From JAEUMD01 sp050250815 (GTDB taxonomy: Bacteria; Pseudomonadota; Alphaproteobacteria; Rhizobiales; Hyphomicrobiaceae): a stretch of 64,000 bases of DNA. Location: the NCBI GenBank assembly GCA_050250815.1, contig JBFWNY010000009.1:1-64000 (forward strand). Direction: 5' to 3'. This document shows, in pieces, positions 33,720 through 42,327 of the stretch. The translations under genes were made by a program, and so were the position numbers. Within the stretch, counting starts at the first letter, position 1. Every line of letters starts with the position of its first letter. The notes below the pieces were generated by a model, which made no database searches, had not been told where the DNA came from, and saw only the letters and a list, made by a program, of their open reading frames with translations.

Positions 33720-34508
33720 GTGAAGCACTCAGAAGCCCTCAGCCCCATCGAAGCCCCCAATCTGAAAGCCCTGCCCGGCATCGCTCACGGCTTCTTCACG
33801 CGCCATGGCGGCGTCTCCGGAGGCCTCTACGCGGGGCTGAACTGCGGCCTGGGCTCCAAGGACGATCGTACCGCTGTGCTGGAAAACCGTCGCCGCGTCG
33901 CGGCAAGCCTCGGGAACGGCGACTGGCCGGTGGTGACGCTCTACCAGACGCACAGTGCCATGGCGCGCACCGTCTCCGGACCGCAGGACCTTGCAGATCT
34001 GCCCAAGGCCGACGCTGTCGTGACCGCCACGCCCAATGTCGTGGTCGGCGCTTTGGCCGCCGACTGCTGCCCGGTGCTGCTTGCCGACCCGCAGGCCAAG
34101 GTGGTGGCCGCCGCTCACGCCGGCTGGCGCGGCGCGGTAGCGGGCATTGTGGAGGCGGCGGTTTGCGAGATGGAGCGCCTGGGCGCGCGCCGCGAGTGTA
34201 TTGTGGCGGCGATCGGCCCGTGCATCGGGCCCGACGCCTACGAGGTCGGCCACGATTTCGAGGCCGAGGTCCAGGCCAAGTGCACCACGGCGGCGCGGTT
34301 CCTCATGCGCCGGGACGGCGTAGCGAAGGCGCATTTCGACCTGCCGGGTTACGTCATGGCGCGGCTCGAGGCGCTCGGACTCGCCTCCGCGGAAAGCGCA
34401 ACGGTTTCAACGTACGAGAACGAATCGCGATTCTTCAGCTACAGGCGCGCCTGCCACCGTCGCGAGCCCGACTACGGGCGCCAAATCTCTGCCATTGTCG
34501 TGACATAA
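33720..34508 (+). CDS. pgeF: Peptidoglycan editing factor PgeF (YfiH/LACC1-type)
   Basis: A 262-residue copper/zinc-type hydrolase formerly called polyphenol oxidase or laccase domain protein. PgeF removes wrongly incorporated L-serine from UDP-MurNAc precursors. Motifs: GFFTRHGGVSGGLYAGLNCG at the start, TLYQTHSA, AADCCPVLLADP and AAHAGWRGAVAGI, giving the metal-binding His and Cys residues, then IGPCIG. The start is a GTG at 33720 with a weak purine-rich leader. It follows midA after a palindromic repeat element. Confidence 0.92.
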   Translation: MKHSEALSPIEAPNLKALPGIAHGFFTRHGGVSGGLYAGLNCGLGSKDDRTAVLENRRRVAASLGNGDWPVVTLYQTHSAMARTVSGPQDLADLPKADAVVTATPNVVVGALAADCCPVLLADPQAKVVAAAHAGWRGAVAGIVEAAVCEMERLGARRECIVAAIGPCIGPDAYEVGHDFEAEVQAKCTTAARFLMRRDGVAKAHFDLPGYVMARLEALGLASAESATVSTYENESRFFSYRRACHRREPDYGRQISAIVVT

Positions 34509-34723
34509 GGGCACAATCCACAGTCGCGTTCACCTTGAGTGACATTCGGGCGGGGAAGTACGTCGTGTTCAGCCTTGGGCAGTCTGGACACGGGCCCGAG
34601 CGATTGCTTATCTCCTGGTCATGTGACGAGTGCCGGTTCTAAATGAGGGGTATCAGGCCGCCAGGTTCGTACGTCGGTCGCCGGAAGCACAGCGGGTCAG
34701 AATTCACCAAGGGGGACGTCATC

Positions 34724-35764
34724 GTGACGACCATTGATGCCGCCGCGACGTTTCGTGCCAGCGGGCCGCTTGCCAACCTGACGTCGTACGCGCGATCGGC
34801 CGCCTGCGCGGTCGCAGTTGCCGCTTTGGGTCTCGCCGGCTGCGAGACCGGCAGCAATCTGCTCGGACAAGCCGGTCCCGCGGGTCCTGCGACCGAGCTT
34901 GCTGCGCCAGCGCCTCAGCCGGGCGCAGCCAAGCTTGCCATCGCACCCGTGATCGGCGCTCCCGATACCGTCGCAAAGCAGATGCAGGCGAGCCTGGGCT
35001 CGGCGCTTTCCAAGCGGAGCATCGCGGTCGCTCAGGCCGGTGACAAGTCCGACTATACGCTGCGCGGCTACGTGGTTTCGGCGCGCGAAAAGACCGGCGT
35101 CAAGGTGTCCTATATCTGGGATGTCACCGATGCCGCTGGCCAGCGCCTCAACCGCATCACGGGCGAGGAGGTTCTCGCCAATGCCCAGAGCCGCGATCCC
35201 TGGACCGCGGTGTCCAACAACGTGATCGAGACGATTTCGACCAAGACGGCAACGCAGATCGCCGCGTTCATGCCGACACTGGGACGTCCCGGTACACCAG
35301 CGGCTGCCGCTGTACCAGTCGCAGCCGCTCCTGTGACCTCGGCGGGTGCCCGCACCGCGGGGCTGCAGCCGACGGCTGGTGCTACGACCGGCAGCATCGG
35401 CCGCGATGGTCCGGTTGCCACCTTCGTGCCCAACGTCTCCGGTGCGCCCGGCGACGGCCGCATCTCGCTGACCAGCGCGCTCCAGCGTGAACTCTCGCGC
35501 TCGGGCGTCTCTCTCGCCAACGCCAACGGCGGCGCCACGTACCGTGTAGAGGGCGTCGTCGAGGTCGGGACCAACCAGGACGGCAAGCAGCCGATCAAGA
35601 TCGACTGGCACGTCAAGGATCCCGCGGGCAAGCGCATCGGAACGGTGTCGCAGAAGAATGAGATCGCCGCCGGCTCGCTGGACGGCGCCTGGGGTGCGAC
35701 GGCCGACGCAGCGGCTGCGGCCGCAGCTCAAGGCATCCTCAAGCTGCTGCCCAAGCAGAACTGA
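34724..35764 (+). CDS. Lipoprotein of unknown function
   Basis: A 346-residue protein. The GTG at 34724 has GGGGG 8 bases upstream. A hydrophobic signal (CAVAVAALGLAGC) ends in a lipobox with the modifiable cysteine at about residue 40, after an unusually long N-terminal region. Two similar halves can be seen, each beginning with a stretch about a low-copy binding fold (IAPVIGAPDTVAKQM and the later FVPNVSGAPGDGRISL) and separated by an Ala/Pro-rich linker; KVSYIWDVTDAAGQRLNRI and KIDWHVKDPAGKRIGTV look like diverged copies. Function unknown; comparable lipoproteins occur before prs in Rhizobiales, by memory. Confidence 0.75.
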   Translation: MTTIDAAATFRASGPLANLTSYARSAACAVAVAALGLAGCETGSNLLGQAGPAGPATELAAPAPQPGAAKLAIAPVIGAPDTVAKQMQASLGSALSKRSIAVAQAGDKSDYTLRGYVVSAREKTGVKVSYIWDVTDAAGQRLNRITGEEVLANAQSRDPWTAVSNNVIETISTKTATQIAAFMPTLGRPGTPAAAAVPVAAAPVTSAGARTAGLQPTAGATTGSIGRDGPVATFVPNVSGAPGDGRISLTSALQRELSRSGVSLANANGGATYRVEGVVEVGTNQDGKQPIKIDWHVKDPAGKRIGTVSQKNEIAAGSLDGAWGATADAAAAAAAQGILKLLPKQN

Positions 35765-35807
35765 CCGGACGCGCTTTTCACCCGCTCGCGGCGGGTATCC
35801 TAGCAGG

Positions 35808-35848
35808 AGCAAGGGCCTGGGCCGTTTACACGCCCGGGCCCTCTTGCT
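35808..35848 (+). terminator. Hairpin after the lipoprotein gene
   Basis: AGCAAGGGCCTGGGC and GCCCGGGCCCTCTTGCT pair into a long, slightly interrupted stem with a 9-base loop. The T-tract is poor, so it may be a weak terminator or stability element. A small dyad CGTTTCCGAAACG follows at 35856-35868, just upstream of prs. Confidence 0.5.
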
Positions 35849-35902
35849 AGAGCAGCGTTTCCGAAACGGAATTGGCGTCCGACACTCTTTGGAGTTGCTC
35901 CC

Positions 35903-36880
35903 ATGCCGTTCGATGCCCGGGGTGAGTTCAAGCGTAACGGCCCGAGCCTCAAGGTCGTTTCGGGTAACTCCAACCGTCCGCTAGCCGAAGCCATCGCCGG
36001 CTACCTCAGCGCGCCGCTCGCAAAGGGCCACGTGAAGCGGTTCGCGGACATGGAGATCTTCGTCGAGATCCAGGAGAACGTGCGCGGCGAGGACGTCTTC
36101 ATCGTCCAGTCGACATCGTTCCCTGCCAACGACAATCTCATGGAGCTGCTGATCCTGATCGACGCGCTGAAGCGCTCGTCGGCTTGGCGCATCACCGCCG
36201 TCATCCCCTACTTCGGCTACGCGCGGCAGGACCGCAAACCGGGTCCCCGCACGCCCATCTCGGCTAAGCTGGTCGCCAACCTGATCGAGCGCGCTGGCGC
36301 TGACCGCGTGCTCACGATCGATCTGCACGCTGGCCAAATCCAGGGCTTCTTCGACATCCCCACCGACAACCTGTTTGCCGCCCCGATCATCGCCCGCGAC
36401 ATCCAGGAGCGGTTCGGTGACAGCCCCACGGTGGTCGTGTCGCCCGACGTCGGCGGCGTGGTGCGTGCCCGGGCCCTCGCCAAGCGCATCAATGCGCCCA
36501 TCGCCATCTGCGACAAGCGGCGCGAGCGCGCCGGCGAATCCGAGGTGATGAACGTGATCGGCGAGGTCGAGGGCATGCGCTGCATCCTCATCGACGACAT
36601 CGTCGATTCCGGCGGCACCCTGTGCAACGCTGCCGAAGCGCTGCTCAAGAACGGCGCGACCGAGGTGATGGCCTACATCACCCACGGCGTGCTGGCGGGC
36701 GGCGCCGTCAACCGGATCCAGAACTCGCGGCTGAAATCGCTGGTCATCACCGACTCCATCCTGCCGACTGCCGCCGTAAAGGCAGCACGCAACATCCGTG
36801 TGCTGTCGATCGCCTCCTTGATGGGCGAGGCGATCCTGCGGACGAGCCGCGAAGAGAGCGTCTCGAGCCTGTTCTACTGA
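35903..36880 (+). CDS. prs: Ribose-phosphate pyrophosphokinase
   Basis: A 325-residue class I PRPP synthetase, the source of PRPP for nucleotides, histidine and tryptophan. The ATP-binding region YFGYARQDRKPGPRTPI, the motif DLHAGQIQGFFDIPTDNL and the PRPP-binding loop ILIDDIVDSGGTLCNA are intact. It begins a run prs-rplY-pth-ychF, which is conserved in alphaproteobacteria. Confidence 0.97.
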   Translation: MPFDARGEFKRNGPSLKVVSGNSNRPLAEAIAGYLSAPLAKGHVKRFADMEIFVEIQENVRGEDVFIVQSTSFPANDNLMELLILIDALKRSSAWRITAVIPYFGYARQDRKPGPRTPISAKLVANLIERAGADRVLTIDLHAGQIQGFFDIPTDNLFAAPIIARDIQERFGDSPTVVVSPDVGGVVRARALAKRINAPIAICDKRRERAGESEVMNVIGEVEGMRCILIDDIVDSGGTLCNAAEALLKNGATEVMAYITHGVLAGGAVNRIQNSRLKSLVITDSILPTAAVKAARNIRVLSIASLMGEAILRTSREESVSSLFY

Positions 36881-37073
36881 TCCGGACGCGGCGGACTGCG
36901 CGCACCATACGCACCGGGCAGCCGCTTGCCGCGGGGGCGGGTTGCCGAAATCTCCCGGTTTCACTATAAGGCGCCATCTCATCGAAAACCGCTGAGACGC
37001 CTGCGGCACCCTTGGAGGCCGGGGCACGGACCATGGGCCCTTAAGGGCCCTATTCTACGTTGGAGAACATGCC

Positions 37074-37781
37074 ATGGCTCAGCAGCCAGTTTCGCTGGAC
37101 GCCACGGCGCGCGAACGTGTCGGCAAGGGGGCCGCACGCCAAGCCCGTCGTGAAGGGAATATTCCCGCCGTCATCTACGGCGCCAAGAAGGCGCCGCTGT
37201 CCATCTCGGTCAACGCCAACGAGTTGTGGAAGCAGTACCTCAAGGGTCACTTCACCTCGACGGTGTTCGAGATCAAGGTCGGCAGCGATACGCATCGCGT
37301 GATTGCCCGCGACCTGCAGCTCGACCCGGTACGTGACACGCCCGTGCACGCCGACTTCCTGCGCATCGCCGAGGACGGCATCATCCGCATCAACGTGCCG
37401 GTGCGCTTCGTCAACGACACGCTGTCGCCGGGCCTGAAGCGCGGCGGCGTGCTCAACATCGTGCGCCACGAGGTCGAGGTGTTCTGCCCCTACGACCACA
37501 TTCCGTCGTTCTTCGAGATCGATCTGGAAGGCATGCAGATCGGCAAGTCGATCCACATCTCATCGGTGAACATGCCCGAGGGCGTGAAGCCGACGATCAG
37601 CGACCGCGACTTCACGATCGCCACCATCGCTGGCCGGATCAAGGACGACGACGCGGGCGAGGCCGCCGCAGCCGCCCCTGCCGCGGATGCCAAGGCCGCG
37701 CCGAAAGCCGGCGGTGACGCCAAGGGTGGCGCCAAGCCAGCGGCCGCAGCTCCGGCCGCCAAGGCTCCTGCCAAGAAGTAG
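37074..37781 (+). CDS. rplY: 50S ribosomal protein L25/general stress protein Ctc
   Basis: A 235-residue long-form L25 (CTC type) that binds 5S rRNA. The N-terminal domain (RERVGKGAARQARREGNIPAVIYG) is followed by the TL5-like C-terminal domain (VPVRFVNDTLSPGLKRGGVLNI). The last ~45 residues are a low-complexity Ala/Lys/Pro tail. GGAG lies 6 bases before the start. An exact 16-base palindrome (GGGCCCTTAAGGGCCC, 37035-37050) lies in the leader just upstream. Confidence 0.95.
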   Translation: MAQQPVSLDATARERVGKGAARQARREGNIPAVIYGAKKAPLSISVNANELWKQYLKGHFTSTVFEIKVGSDTHRVIARDLQLDPVRDTPVHADFLRIAEDGIIRINVPVRFVNDTLSPGLKRGGVLNIVRHEVEVFCPYDHIPSFFEIDLEGMQIGKSIHISSVNMPEGVKPTISDRDFTIATIAGRIKDDDAGEAAAAAPAADAKAAPKAGGDAKGGAKPAAAAPAAKAPAKK

Positions 37782-37810
37782 GCGGCTCCGATCCGCGATC
37801 GACAATCATC

Positions 37811-37843
37811 CGGGACGGGAGCGCGCGGCGCCTTCCCGTCCCG
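37811..37843 (+). terminator. Hairpin after rplY
   Basis: CGGGACGGGA (37811-37820) and TCCCGTCCCG (37834-37843) form a perfect 10-base-pair stem with a 13-base loop, 30 bases past the rplY stop codon. No T-run follows, so it may act as an attenuator or RNA stabiliser, not as a full terminator. Confidence 0.5.
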
Positions 37844-37944
37844 CGCTTGAGCCATAGCCCCGGGGTGCCCCGGCAGATGATCGCGTCGGGGCGCGTGGTA
37901 CCCGGGACGATGCCGTGGAGGCGACGCCCGATGAAAGACGCCCC

Positions 37945-38685
37945 ATGAAACTGTTCGTCGGCCTGGGCAACCCAGGCACCGAATATGCGGGCAACCGCCA
38001 CAACGTCGGCTTCATGGCCGCCGACGCGATCGCCTCGGCGCATGGCTTCGGCCCCTGGCGCCGCAAGTTCCAGGGCCTCGTCTGCGAAGGCACACTCGGC
38101 TCGGAGCGGGTGCTCCTTCTCAAGCCGCAGACCTACATGAACGAGAGCGGCCGGGCGGTCGGTGAAGCCGCCCGCTTCCTCAAGATCGCCGAAGCCGACG
38201 TCGTTGCGCTGTACGACGAGATCGACCTGGCGCCAGGCAAGCTCAAGGTCAAGTCTGGCGGTGGCAACGCCGGCCACAACGGGCTGAAATCCATTTCGGC
38301 GCACCTGGGCAACGACTACGTGCGCGTGCGCATCGGCGTCGGCCATCCCGGCGACAAGGCGCGCGTCGCCAGCTACGTGCTCTCCGATTTCGCCAAGGCC
38401 GAGCGCATCTGGCTGGAACCGCTGATCGAGGCCATCGCCGCGGCAGCGCCCCGTCTCGCAGCCGGCGATCACGCCCGCTTTCTCACGGACGTGGCAAAAT
38501 CGTCGCAAATCGAAGGGGCTGGCGGCGAAGGCTCAACCTCGGTAGTGTCGCCGCGCAAGGCTGCGGCAGGGGAGAAGCCCGTCGCGCCGGGACATCCGGC
38601 GGGCGAGCGGGCGGGGAAACGACAGGGTGCGCTGGCGGACAACCTCAAGAAGTGGTTGGCCGGGCGCAAACCAAAGGACGGCTGA
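37945..38685 (+). CDS. pth: Peptidyl-tRNA hydrolase
   Basis: A 246-residue enzyme that releases peptides from peptidyl-tRNA. The N terminus FVGLGNPGTEYAGNRHNVGF carries the catalytic histidine at residue 19. QTYMNESG, the YDEIDLAPGK stretch and GGGNAGHNGLKS follow. The enzyme is normally about 190 residues; the additional ~50-residue C-terminal tail is Ser/Gly/Lys-rich and low in complexity. The ATG at 37945 gives the family start. It lies after rplY, as is usual. Confidence 0.95.
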   Translation: MKLFVGLGNPGTEYAGNRHNVGFMAADAIASAHGFGPWRRKFQGLVCEGTLGSERVLLLKPQTYMNESGRAVGEAARFLKIAEADVVALYDEIDLAPGKLKVKSGGGNAGHNGLKSISAHLGNDYVRVRIGVGHPGDKARVASYVLSDFAKAERIWLEPLIEAIAAAAPRLAAGDHARFLTDVAKSSQIEGAGGEGSTSVVSPRKAAAGEKPVAPGHPAGERAGKRQGALADNLKKWLAGRKPKDG

Positions 38686-38774
38686 GGACAGGGTCTTGCC
38701 AGACGGCGAGTGAGGCCCGCACCGCCGCCTTTACACCCTCCGCAGGGCACCCGGGGATGCAGGGAGCAAGGCAC

Positions 38775-39563
38775 GTGAGCGATCTGGAGCATCGTCGCAA
38801 CGAGGACGAGCGGCAGCGGCGCGGCGGCGTCGTGGTCGCATACCGCTGGTGGGAGCGCATCGGCTGGCTGCGGTGGCTGTTCGCCCACGGAGGCGAGAAT
38901 GCCGGACGTCTCGCAGCGGCCCTCGTCATCCTCGGCGTCGGCACATGGACCGCCTGGGATGCCTACGACGCGCGCCGGCGCGGCAAGTTCCTGCGTCCCG
39001 TAATCAGCGCGGAGCGGCTGAGCAATGCCACGTTCGCATACGTGATCCAGGGCGCCGACAGCGAAGGACGCCGCGCCGATTTCGACCTCATCGTCGCCAG
39101 CAAGGACTACACCTGGAAACGCGGCGCGACCGACACACTGGAGCGGCGCGGCGAAGTGCTGTCGGCGGCCGAGGTCGGCAAGGTCATCTTCGACGATCTG
39201 GTACGCGCGCGCCTCGGCGCCGCCAAGGAGATCATTGCGGTCGGCACCGCCAGCAGCGAGGGCGACGCAACGCAGGAGACGTTCCGGGCCGCCAAGCGCG
39301 CCGAGCAGACCGCCAAGTGGATGACGGGGTCCGTCAGTGATCACACACCGCTCTGGACACTCAATCTGGGCCAGTACAACGACCCCTGCGTGGCCTGCGA
39401 CAACAACGAAACCGACTGGCAACGGCCCTTCATCATCGTAGCGGTGCGGCGTGCCGCCTGGGGCGTCGACCTCGCAGAGGCGCTGGCCGACGCGCTGTCC
39501 TCGACGTCCAACCTTCCCTCACCAGACCGCTATTCGGCCTTTGCGTTGACGCGCTTCCGCTGA
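38775..39563 (+). CDS. Membrane-anchored protein of unknown function
   Basis: A 262-residue protein starting with GTG at 38775 (GGGAG about 8 bases upstream). A basic N terminus (HRRNEDERQRRGG) is followed by a single membrane segment (AAALVILGVGTWTAWDAY, residues ~40-58). The rest is predicted periplasmic. The stretch IIAVGTASSEGDATQETFRAAKRAEQTAKWM resembles the OmpA/MotB-type peptidoglycan-binding fold, but the usual NxxLSxxRA motif is not clear. It lies between pth and ychF and has no recognised family. Confidence 0.65.
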   Translation: MSDLEHRRNEDERQRRGGVVVAYRWWERIGWLRWLFAHGGENAGRLAAALVILGVGTWTAWDAYDARRRGKFLRPVISAERLSNATFAYVIQGADSEGRRADFDLIVASKDYTWKRGATDTLERRGEVLSAAEVGKVIFDDLVRARLGAAKEIIAVGTASSEGDATQETFRAAKRAEQTAKWMTGSVSDHTPLWTLNLGQYNDPCVACDNNETDWQRPFIIVAVRRAAWGVDLAEALADALSSTSNLPSPDRYSAFALTRFR

Positions 39564-39687
39564 GGCGGGAATAGCCGTATAGAGCCCCGCGCAGCGCGTT
39601 TCCTGGAGGGCGCGCATTGGGCCCGCGCGGCCTCGCGCCCGCACGGGGTGCGCCGCCCGGCCACGTCATCACGAGATTGGACTACGC

Positions 39688-40785
39688 ATGGGTTTCAAGA
39701 TGGGCATCGTCGGCCTGCCGAACGTGGGCAAGTCGACGCTATTCAACGCACTGACGCAGACGGCGGCGGCCGAGGCGGCCAACTATCCGTTCTGCACCAT
39801 CGAGCCCAACGTCGGCGAGGTTGGCGTGCCCGACGAACGCCTCGACAAGCTCGCGGCGATCGCCGGCTCGAAGCAGATCATTCCAACCCGGCTCACGTTC
39901 GTCGATATCGCCGGTCTGGTGCGAGGCGCCTCCAAGGGCGAGGGACTGGGCAACCAGTTTCTGTCGCACATCCGCGAGGTCGATGCCGTCGCCTACGTGC
40001 TGCGCTGCTTCGAGGACGACGACATCACCCACGTGGAAGGCCGCATCGATCCGATGGCCGATGCCGAGACGGTCGAAACCGAACTGATGCTGGCGGACCT
40101 GGAGTCCTGCGAAAAGCGGCTGGCGGCGGCCGAGAAGCGCGCCAAGGGCGGCGACAAGGAAGCGAAGGCAACGCAGGCGTTGCTGGAGAAGGCGCTGGTG
40201 CTGCTGCGTGAGGGCAAGCCGGCACGCCTTGCCATCATCGCGCCGGAGGAAGAACAGGGCTGGCGTCTGCTGCAGCTGCTGACTGCCAAGCCCGTGCTCT
40301 ACGTCTGCAACGTCGACGAAGCCTCTGCCGCGGCCGGCAACGCGCACTCCGAGCGCGTCTTCGCGCGTGCCAGCCAGGAAGGCGCCGAGGCCGTCGTGAT
40401 CTCGGCCAAGATCGAGAGCGAACTCGCTGGGCTCGATGCGGAGGAGCGCACGGCATTCCTTGCCGACCTCGGCCTCGACGAACCCGGCCTCAACCGTCTC
40501 ATTCGTGCCGGCTACAAGCTGCTCGGCCTTGTCACCTACTTCACCGTGGGGCCCAAGGAGGCGCGCGCCTGGACGATCACTAGCGGCACCAAGGCGCCGG
40601 CGGCGGCAGGCGTGATCCACACCGACTTCGAGAAGGGCTTCATCCGCGCCGAGACGATCGCCTACGACGATTACGTCACGCTCGACGGCGAGGCCGGCGC
40701 CAAGGAGGCCGGAAAGTTCCGCCTGGAAGGCAAAGAGTATGTCGTCTCCGACGGCGACGTGCTGCACTTCCGCTTCGCAAACTGA
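39688..40785 (+). CDS. ychF: Redox-regulated ATPase YchF (OLA1-type)
   Basis: A 365-residue Obg-like ATPase. The G1 motif GLPNVGKSTLFNALTQ, the switch region TRLTFVDIAGLVRGASKGEGLGNQFLSHIREVDA and the TGS-like C-terminal domain (AWTITSGTKAPAAAGVIHTDFEKGFIRAE) are complete. The family binds ATP in place of GTP and associates with ribosomes. It ends the prs-rplY-pth-ychF run and is followed after 22 bases by a DUF3297 gene. Confidence 0.97.
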   Translation: MGFKMGIVGLPNVGKSTLFNALTQTAAAEAANYPFCTIEPNVGEVGVPDERLDKLAAIAGSKQIIPTRLTFVDIAGLVRGASKGEGLGNQFLSHIREVDAVAYVLRCFEDDDITHVEGRIDPMADAETVETELMLADLESCEKRLAAAEKRAKGGDKEAKATQALLEKALVLLREGKPARLAIIAPEEEQGWRLLQLLTAKPVLYVCNVDEASAAAGNAHSERVFARASQEGAEAVVISAKIESELAGLDAEERTAFLADLGLDEPGLNRLIRAGYKLLGLVTYFTVGPKEARAWTITSGTKAPAAAGVIHTDFEKGFIRAETIAYDDYVTLDGEAGAKEAGKFRLEGKEYVVSDGDVLHFRFAN

Positions 40786-40807
40786 AACTTGGAAAGGCAG
40801 GAGAGCG

Positions 40808-41062
40808 ATGAGCGACGAACTGCCCGACAGGCTGTCAACGAACCCGTCGAGCCCGTTCTACGACGAGGCCGTGCTGCAGCGCGACGTGGGCTTGCGCTTC
40901 AACGGCGTCGAGAAGACCAACGTCGAGGAGTACTGTGTCTCCGAGGGCTGGATCAAAATTGCGGCCGGCAAGGCCCGCGACCGCAAGGGCAATCCGATGA
41001 CGATCAAGCTCAAGGGCAAGGTCGAGCCCTACTTCCGCGCATCGCCCGCCGCCGAAGGTTGA
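40808..41062 (+). CDS. DUF3297 family protein
   Basis: An 84-residue protein of the DUF3297 family, which is widespread in proteobacteria and has no known function. The pattern LPDRLSTNPSSPFYDEAVL, RFNGVEKTNVEEYC and KIAAGKARDRKGNPM is typical. GGAGAG lies just upstream of the ATG. The position directly after ychF suggests co-transcription. Confidence 0.88.
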   Translation: MSDELPDRLSTNPSSPFYDEAVLQRDVGLRFNGVEKTNVEEYCVSEGWIKIAAGKARDRKGNPMTIKLKGKVEPYFRASPAAEG

Positions 41063-41138
41063 TCGCCTTCGCAGTGCTACGTGAGGTTCGCCGTGGCGGG
41101 CACTTGCGCGGCGCGCCGCGAGGCGCCATGTCTTCAGC

Positions 41139-41474
41139 ATGGGCACGCGAACGACATGTCTGCGCTTCCTCGTCCGGCCGCACGGCGGCGGTCGCGCGTG
41201 TTCGTGGCTATTCCGTACGGGGCTCACGGCCGTGACCGTCATGGCGTCTGCTGCCGTTGCAGAGGCGGGCCAGGGACAACGCCCAGACTATCGCAGCGGC
41301 GAGGTGCCCGAAGTGGCACCGCATGTCAGGACCACTACTCCCTCCCCCGGAACCTCCTCGCCGTCTTCACCGATCCGCGACTACATCTACCGGCCGCCGG
41401 CCGACGCGGGCAGCGTGCGCGATCGCCTGGTGCCGCCATCGACGCTGCGGCCGGGCCCACGCGGCTTCCAATAG
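41139..41474 (+). CDS. Possible small exported protein
   Basis: A 111-residue open frame whose N-terminal segment (LFRTGLTAVTVMASAAVAEA) looks like a signal peptide, followed by a Pro-rich mature part (RTTTPSPGTSSPSSPIRDYIYRPP). There is no good ribosome-binding site and the exact start is unsure. It lies between DUF3297 and a convergent glycosyltransferase. Function unknown. Confidence 0.4.
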   Translation: MGTRTTCLRFLVRPHGGGRACSWLFRTGLTAVTVMASAAVAEAGQGQRPDYRSGEVPEVAPHVRTTTPSPGTSSPSSPIRDYIYRPPADAGSVRDRLVPPSTLRPGPRGFQ

Positions 41475-41481
41475 CGAGCTG

Positions 41482-42327
41482 TCAAATTTTGCGGCGTATT
41501 CCGCCCCAGTCGTGCCGCTCGAGCATCATGGCGATCCTGAGCCAGCGGCCGAACGCGGTCACCACCGCCATGTTGAACCCTTCGACGCCAGCCAGAAAAT
41601 AGCGGCGCAGGAAATAGAACTTCAGGAACGTCACCGGGAACTCGATCACGAGGCGAACGAGCAGGCCGAAGCGCGAACGCGGCTTGTCCATGGTGTCGGC
41701 GGCGAGCTTGGCGATGTAGTTCGCCTTGCCCACCGCCTGATGCCAATCCTCCAGGCTGTAATGCCAGAGCGGCGCGCGGATGGTGACGGGCTTGTCCTTC
41801 ACTGTGATGTCGAGCTTGTCCCAGTTCGGGTTGGGCGAGGTGCGCGCGACCCGACGGTCGTAGATCAGGACTTGCTCATGAGCGAAGCCCCACGGCGGCG
41901 GCCTGTCATGGTGAGGCATTATCATCGCCTTGCGCACGACCATCAGCCGCGGCGGAGGGCCGGGCACGAAGTGCGCTCGCACCTCGCGCGCCATATCGGC
42001 AGTCACGATCTCGTCGGCATCGAGCGAGAAGATCATGTCGTGGCCGCACTGCTCCTCACCGAAACGGCGCTGTGGTCCAAAGCCCGGCCACGGGTTGGAT
42101 ACGACACGCGCGCCGGCGTTCTCCGCGATCTCGATGGTGCCGTCGGTGCTGCCTGAGTCGATAACGACGATCTCACCGCCCAGCGCGCCCGCCGCCGCGA
42201 TCACTTGTCCGATCATGCCGGCGTGGTTCTTCGTTCGTATCAGCGTGCTGAGAGGGATTGGAGGCACGCTCCCCGCGCTCGCGATCACAGGCGCAGCCAC
42301 ACCGCCGTCCTGCCCCGAGCCGCCCAT
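41482..42327 (-). CDS. Glycosyltransferase family 2 (LPS core/WaaE-like)
   Basis: A 281-residue GT-A glycosyltransferase. The nucleotide-sugar fold is marked by STLIRTKN, EIVVIDSGSTDGTIEIAENAGARVV and the metal-binding DxD in FSLDADEIV. The C-terminal part (GFGPQRRFGEEQ, FLKFYFLRRYF) matches WaaE/KdtX-type enzymes that add heptose/glucose to LPS core. It is coupled to the upstream GT gene by a one-base overlap (TGATG). Confidence 0.85.
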   Translation of the reverse strand: MGGSGQDGGVAAPVIASAGSVPPIPLSTLIRTKNHAGMIGQVIAAAGALGGEIVVIDSGSTDGTIEIAENAGARVVSNPWPGFGPQRRFGEEQCGHDMIFSLDADEIVTADMAREVRAHFVPGPPPRLMVVRKAMIMPHHDRPPPWGFAHEQVLIYDRRVARTSPNPNWDKLDITVKDKPVTIRAPLWHYSLEDWHQAVGKANYIAKLAADTMDKPRSRFGLLVRLVIEFPVTFLKFYFLRRYFLAGVEGFNMAVVTAFGRWLRIAMMLERHDWGGIRRKI

